The notes beneath the pieces were generated by a model that saw only the letters and a list, made by a program, of their open reading frames with translations, did no database searches and had not been told where the DNA came from. From NCBI GenBank assembly GCA_009843625.1, contig VYDD01000116.1, forward strand, positions 1 through 5,792: a stretch of 5,792 nucleotides of DNA, given 5' to 3'. Source of the stretch: Gammaproteobacteria bacterium (GTDB lineage Bacteria > Gemmatimonadota > Gemmatimonadetes > Longimicrobiales > Gaopeijiaceae). How positions within the stretch are numbered: position 1 is the first letter of the stretch; every line of letters starts with the position of its first letter. Below, in pieces: positions 5,209 through 5,792 of the stretch. Made by a program: the position numbers and the translations under genes.

Positions 5209-5792
5209 ATGTCTCGTCGCCCTGCCGTCGCCGCCGATTCCATCACGGGGAACGGCCAGCGCGTTTGTTCGCGCGCGCTTCCGTCCCGTTTTCGCATCCT
5301 GATGTCCTGCGCCCTGCTGGGGGCTGCGGTGGCCGCCGTCCCGCCGCAGCATGCCGCCGCCCAGGGCACCCGCTTCCTGCGCCAGCCGGACGTGAGCGCG
5401 ACGCACATCGTCTTTGTCCACGCCAACGACCTGTGGCTGACGGGCCGCGACGGAGGCGATGCGATGCGGCTCACCAGCTCCGAGGGCGCGGAGACCGACC
5501 CGGCCTTCAGCGCGGACGGGCAGTGGATCGCCTTTTCGGGACAGTACGGGGGCAACACCGACGTCTACCTGATGCCCGCCACGGGCGGCCAGCCTCGGCG
5601 GCTCACCTGGCATCCGGCGGAGGACTTGGTGCAGGGATGGACGCCGGACGGCGAGATCCTCTTCCAGTCGGGCCGGGATGCGGTGCCCACTCAGCTTTGG
5701 AAGTTCTACACGGTGCCGCCGGCGGGCGGGCTGCCGGCGCCGCTCGCGCTTCCGCAGGCGTACCTGGGCGGGATGTCGGGGGACGGGGAATA
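5209..5792 (+). CDS. Tricorn-protease-like protein, N-terminal beta-propeller part (3' end beyond window)
   Basis: The open frame runs from the ATG at 5209 through 194 codons to the window edge without a stop. The N-terminus is a signal peptide with a long basic lead: SRFRILMSCALLGAAVAAV, with a probable signal-peptidase-I cut after AAA (49-51) before QGTRF. The in-frame ATG at 5302 (Met32) would leave a shorter but still hydrophobic signal, so the start is not certain. The mature part opens with FLRQPDVSATHIVFVHANDL (~56-75), then WLTGRDGGDAMRLTSSEGAE (~76-95). PD40/WD40-like propeller strands follow: TDPAFSADGQWIAFSGQ (~96-112), TDVYLMPATGGQPRRLTWHP (~117-136) and WTPDGEILFQSGR (~144-156). 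This is the typical start of periplasmic tricorn homologues of bacteria, in which two propellers, a PDZ domain and an S41-type serine protease domain follow. None of those catalytic parts lies in the window, so protease activity cannot be verified here. Confidence 0.88.
   Translation, partial: MSRRPAVAADSITGNGQRVCSRALPSRFRILMSCALLGAAVAAVPPQHAAAQGTRFLRQPDVSATHIVFVHANDLWLTGRDGGDAMRLTSSEGAETDPAFSADGQWIAFSGQYGGNTDVYLMPATGGQPRRLTWHPAEDLVQGWTPDGEILFQSGRDAVPTQLWKFYTVPPAGGLPAPLALPQAYLGGMSGDGE

Noticed and set aside
5096..5302. Small plus-strand frame before the tricorn-like gene
   Set aside because: It overlaps the signal peptide of the tricorn-like protein in another frame, lacks a ribosome-binding site and resembles no protein.

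Overview
The window is GC-rich and dense with genes. It reads like a chromosomal segment from a Gram-negative-type aerobic heterotroph. A Big2-repeat lipoprotein and a tricorn-protease-type beta-propeller protein beside a Tat-exported molybdoenzyme with a lipoprotein cytochrome c are typical of Gemmatimonadota or related environmental phyla. That placement is an inference from protein style, not from a marker gene. No RNA genes, CRISPR arrays, insertion sequences or attachment sites were seen.

Layout. Positions 1-928 (+) hold nearly all of a secreted lipoprotein with two Big2-like domains and an unnamed C-terminal beta domain; its start codon lies at or just outside the left edge. Positions 1106-1414 (+) encode a 102-residue membrane-anchored coiled-coil protein built from exact 11-residue repeats. 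Convergent to it, on the minus strand, is a two-gene unit: a SoxC-like molybdopterin sulfur dehydrogenase (3288 down to 2023) and, overlapping it by 4 nt, a monoheme SoxD-like cytochrome c lipoprotein (2026 down to 1457). A 50-codon reading frame for a two-helix membrane protein (3534 down to 3382) lies just upstream of soxC on the same strand. Divergent from these is a tightly coupled plus-strand pair, 3628-3897 and 3901-5031: a three-helix 89-residue membrane protein and a 376-residue multi-pass membrane protein whose last quarter looks like a two-TM/P-loop ion-channel pore with an atypical selectivity filter. The right edge (5209-5792, +) carries the start of a tricorn-like protein, cut by the window.

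How the parts may work together. SoxC would oxidise a reduced sulfur compound in the periplasm at its Mo centre and pass electrons to the heme of the membrane-tethered SoxD-like cytochrome, and from there to the respiratory chain. No soxXYZAB genes lie within the window, so the pair may act alone, for example as a sulfite dehydrogenase. The membrane pair at 3628-5031 is a separate divergent unit of unknown role. It and the short hydrophobic frame upstream of soxC are the least explained parts of the window.
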